A DNA stretch of 5,630 nucleotides from Methanomicrobiales archaeon (GTDB taxonomy: Archaea; Halobacteriota; Methanomicrobia; Methanomicrobiales; JACTUA01). The notes under the pieces were generated by a model that worked only from the letters and a program-made list of their open reading frames with translations, did no database searches and had not been told where the DNA came from. Where the stretch lies: contig JAJRCP010000004.1 of assembly GCA_028678885.1 (NCBI GenBank), positions 1-5,630 on the forward strand, in the 5' to 3' direction. Position 1 is the stretch's first letter, and every line of letters starts with the position of its first letter. Positions 5,005 through 5,630 of this stretch are shown one piece after another. The position numbers and the translations under genes were made by a program.

Positions 5005-5630
5005 AGGAATCTCTCCATTTTTTGGAATACCCGTATCGCATCTGCCGTTTCCTGTACATCATGCGTACGGATCATCGCTGCACCCTGGACCATCAGGAGA
5101 ACGTTCAGGGCGATCGAAGCATATTTTCGTTCCGTCACAGGTTTTTTCAGCAGATCTCCCAGGAACGATTTCCGCGAGATAGCGGCAAGGAGTGGCCGGT
5201 TGAAAAGAGAAAATTCAGAGAATCGGCGGCAGAGTTCCCAGTTGTCCCCGAATGTCCTATCCGGTGTCCACAGCCCGATACCTGGATCGAGAACATAGTT
5301 ATCGATCTCTGCCACTGTACAGCGGTCGGCGATGAGAGCAAGAGCTGTTTTTACCACCTCAACGCTTCCAGCATCTCCTGGGCGCTCCCGTGCGGCCATC
5401 AAAATTGCTGGAAGACCTGATTCAGCCACCATCTTCTGCATCTGAGGATGTGCAAGGCCCGAAATATCATTGACCGCATGGATCTCGTACTTCAAGGCTG
5501 CTTCGAGTACCTGGGGATGTATGGTGTCCACTGAAAGCGTGCAGGTTCCTTCGAGCTCTTTCAGGACTGACTGAATTCGCTCTCTCTCCAGTGCGGGTGT
5601 AATCGGAATCGACCCCGGGCCGGTGGCCCG
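5001..5630 (-). CDS. Dihydropteroate-synthase-like protein, probably for H4MPT (partial, N-terminus beyond right edge)
   Basis: DHPS enzymes join a pterin pyrophosphate to an arylamine. In methanogens the product leads to tetrahydromethanopterin, with a ribofuranosylaminobenzene phosphate in place of p-aminobenzoate; that role is inferred here. The visible 209 residues cover about the last three quarters of the TIM barrel: ATGPGS (residues 2-7), LSVDT (32-36), HAVNDISGL (51-59), VLDPGIGLW (113-121), AAISRKSFLG (149-158) and MIRTHDVQET (186-195). The DPG, SRKS and RTHDV pterin/phosphate motifs are intact. The frame is open through base 5630, so the in-frame GTG at 5531 is internal (it encodes the Val of SVDT) and not the start. 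The stop overlaps the cofE ATG by 4 nt, so the two are probably co-translated. It could be called DHPS or a DHPS-related protein. Confidence 0.88.
   Translation of the reverse strand, partial: RATGPGSIPITPALERERIQSVLKELEGTCTLSVDTIHPQVLEAALKYEIHAVNDISGLAHPQMQKMVAESGLPAILMAARERPGDAGSVEVVKTALALIADRCTVAEIDNYVLDPGIGLWTPDRTFGDNWELCRRFSEFSLFNRPLLAAISRKSFLGDLLKKPVTERKYASIALNVLLMVQGAAMIRTHDVQETADAIRVFQKMERFL

Noticed and set aside
5001..5531. Treating the GTG at 5531 as the start of a complete 176-residue protein
   Set aside because: The frame continues open for 33 more codons to the window edge, and those codons encode conserved DHPS sequence (ATGPGS, LSVDT). The GTG is an internal Val codon.
5616..5630. 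CGGGCC/GGCCCG hairpin at the right edge
   Set aside because: It lies within the DHPS coding frame and is explained by GC-rich codons for Arg-Ala-Thr-Gly-Pro-Gly.
1..5630. Mobile element, CRISPR or defence system
   Set aside because: No repeat-spacer pattern, transposase or integrase motif, or nuclease/toxin domain was found on either strand. The coding content is core coenzyme and purine biosynthesis.

Overview
The window looks like chromosomal DNA from a methanogenic archaeon, most likely of the Methanomicrobiales type. It carries three enzymes of coenzyme F420 biosynthesis (CofG, CofC, CofE), a dihydropteroate-synthase homologue of the kind expected for tetrahydromethanopterin (H4MPT) synthesis, and the PurC/PurS/PurQ set with a free-standing PurS. 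Genes are tightly packed, with ATGA and GTGA overlaps and Shine-Dalgarno-like sites complementary to the archaeal 16S tail. The family calls come from motifs in the translations; the order-level placement is an inference from gene content and sequence style.

Layout. Positions 1-206 hold what seems to be the 3' end of a + strand gene of unknown function that enters from the left. Positions 207-890 are more AT-rich and contain no gene I can support. They hold several inverted repeats, including a terminator-like hairpin followed by six T residues on the + strand. Positions 891-3526 form a compact minus-strand operon read right to left: cofG, purC, purS, purQ. Its junctions are 4-nt overlaps or a 1-nt gap. 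Positions 3527-3633 are a short divergent intergenic region that must serve cofG on one side and cofC on the other. cofC (3634-4275, + strand) converges on cofE (4201-5004, minus strand), and their 3' coding ends overlap by 75 bp. cofE overlaps by 4 nt the stop of an upstream dihydropteroate-synthase-like gene that runs off the right edge.

How the genes work together. CofG is one subunit of FO synthase, which makes the deazaflavin chromophore of F420. CofC makes the activated phospholactate-type guanylyl intermediate that is joined to FO, and CofE adds the gamma-linked glutamate tail. cofH and cofD are not in the window. The DHPS-like enzyme probably condenses the pterin with the arylamine of H4MPT, the other main C1/redox coenzyme of methanogenesis. 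PurQ and PurS are the glutaminase and linker subunits of FGAM synthase, whose PurL subunit is absent here. PurC acts later in the same de novo IMP pathway. The window is therefore a coenzyme/purine biosynthesis neighbourhood. I see no CRISPR array, rRNA, tRNA, complete mobile element or clearly novel system. The points worth a second look are the altered active-site motifs in the DHPS homologue, CofE and CofC, the codon-registered cofC/cofE overlap, and the unexplained left intergenic region.
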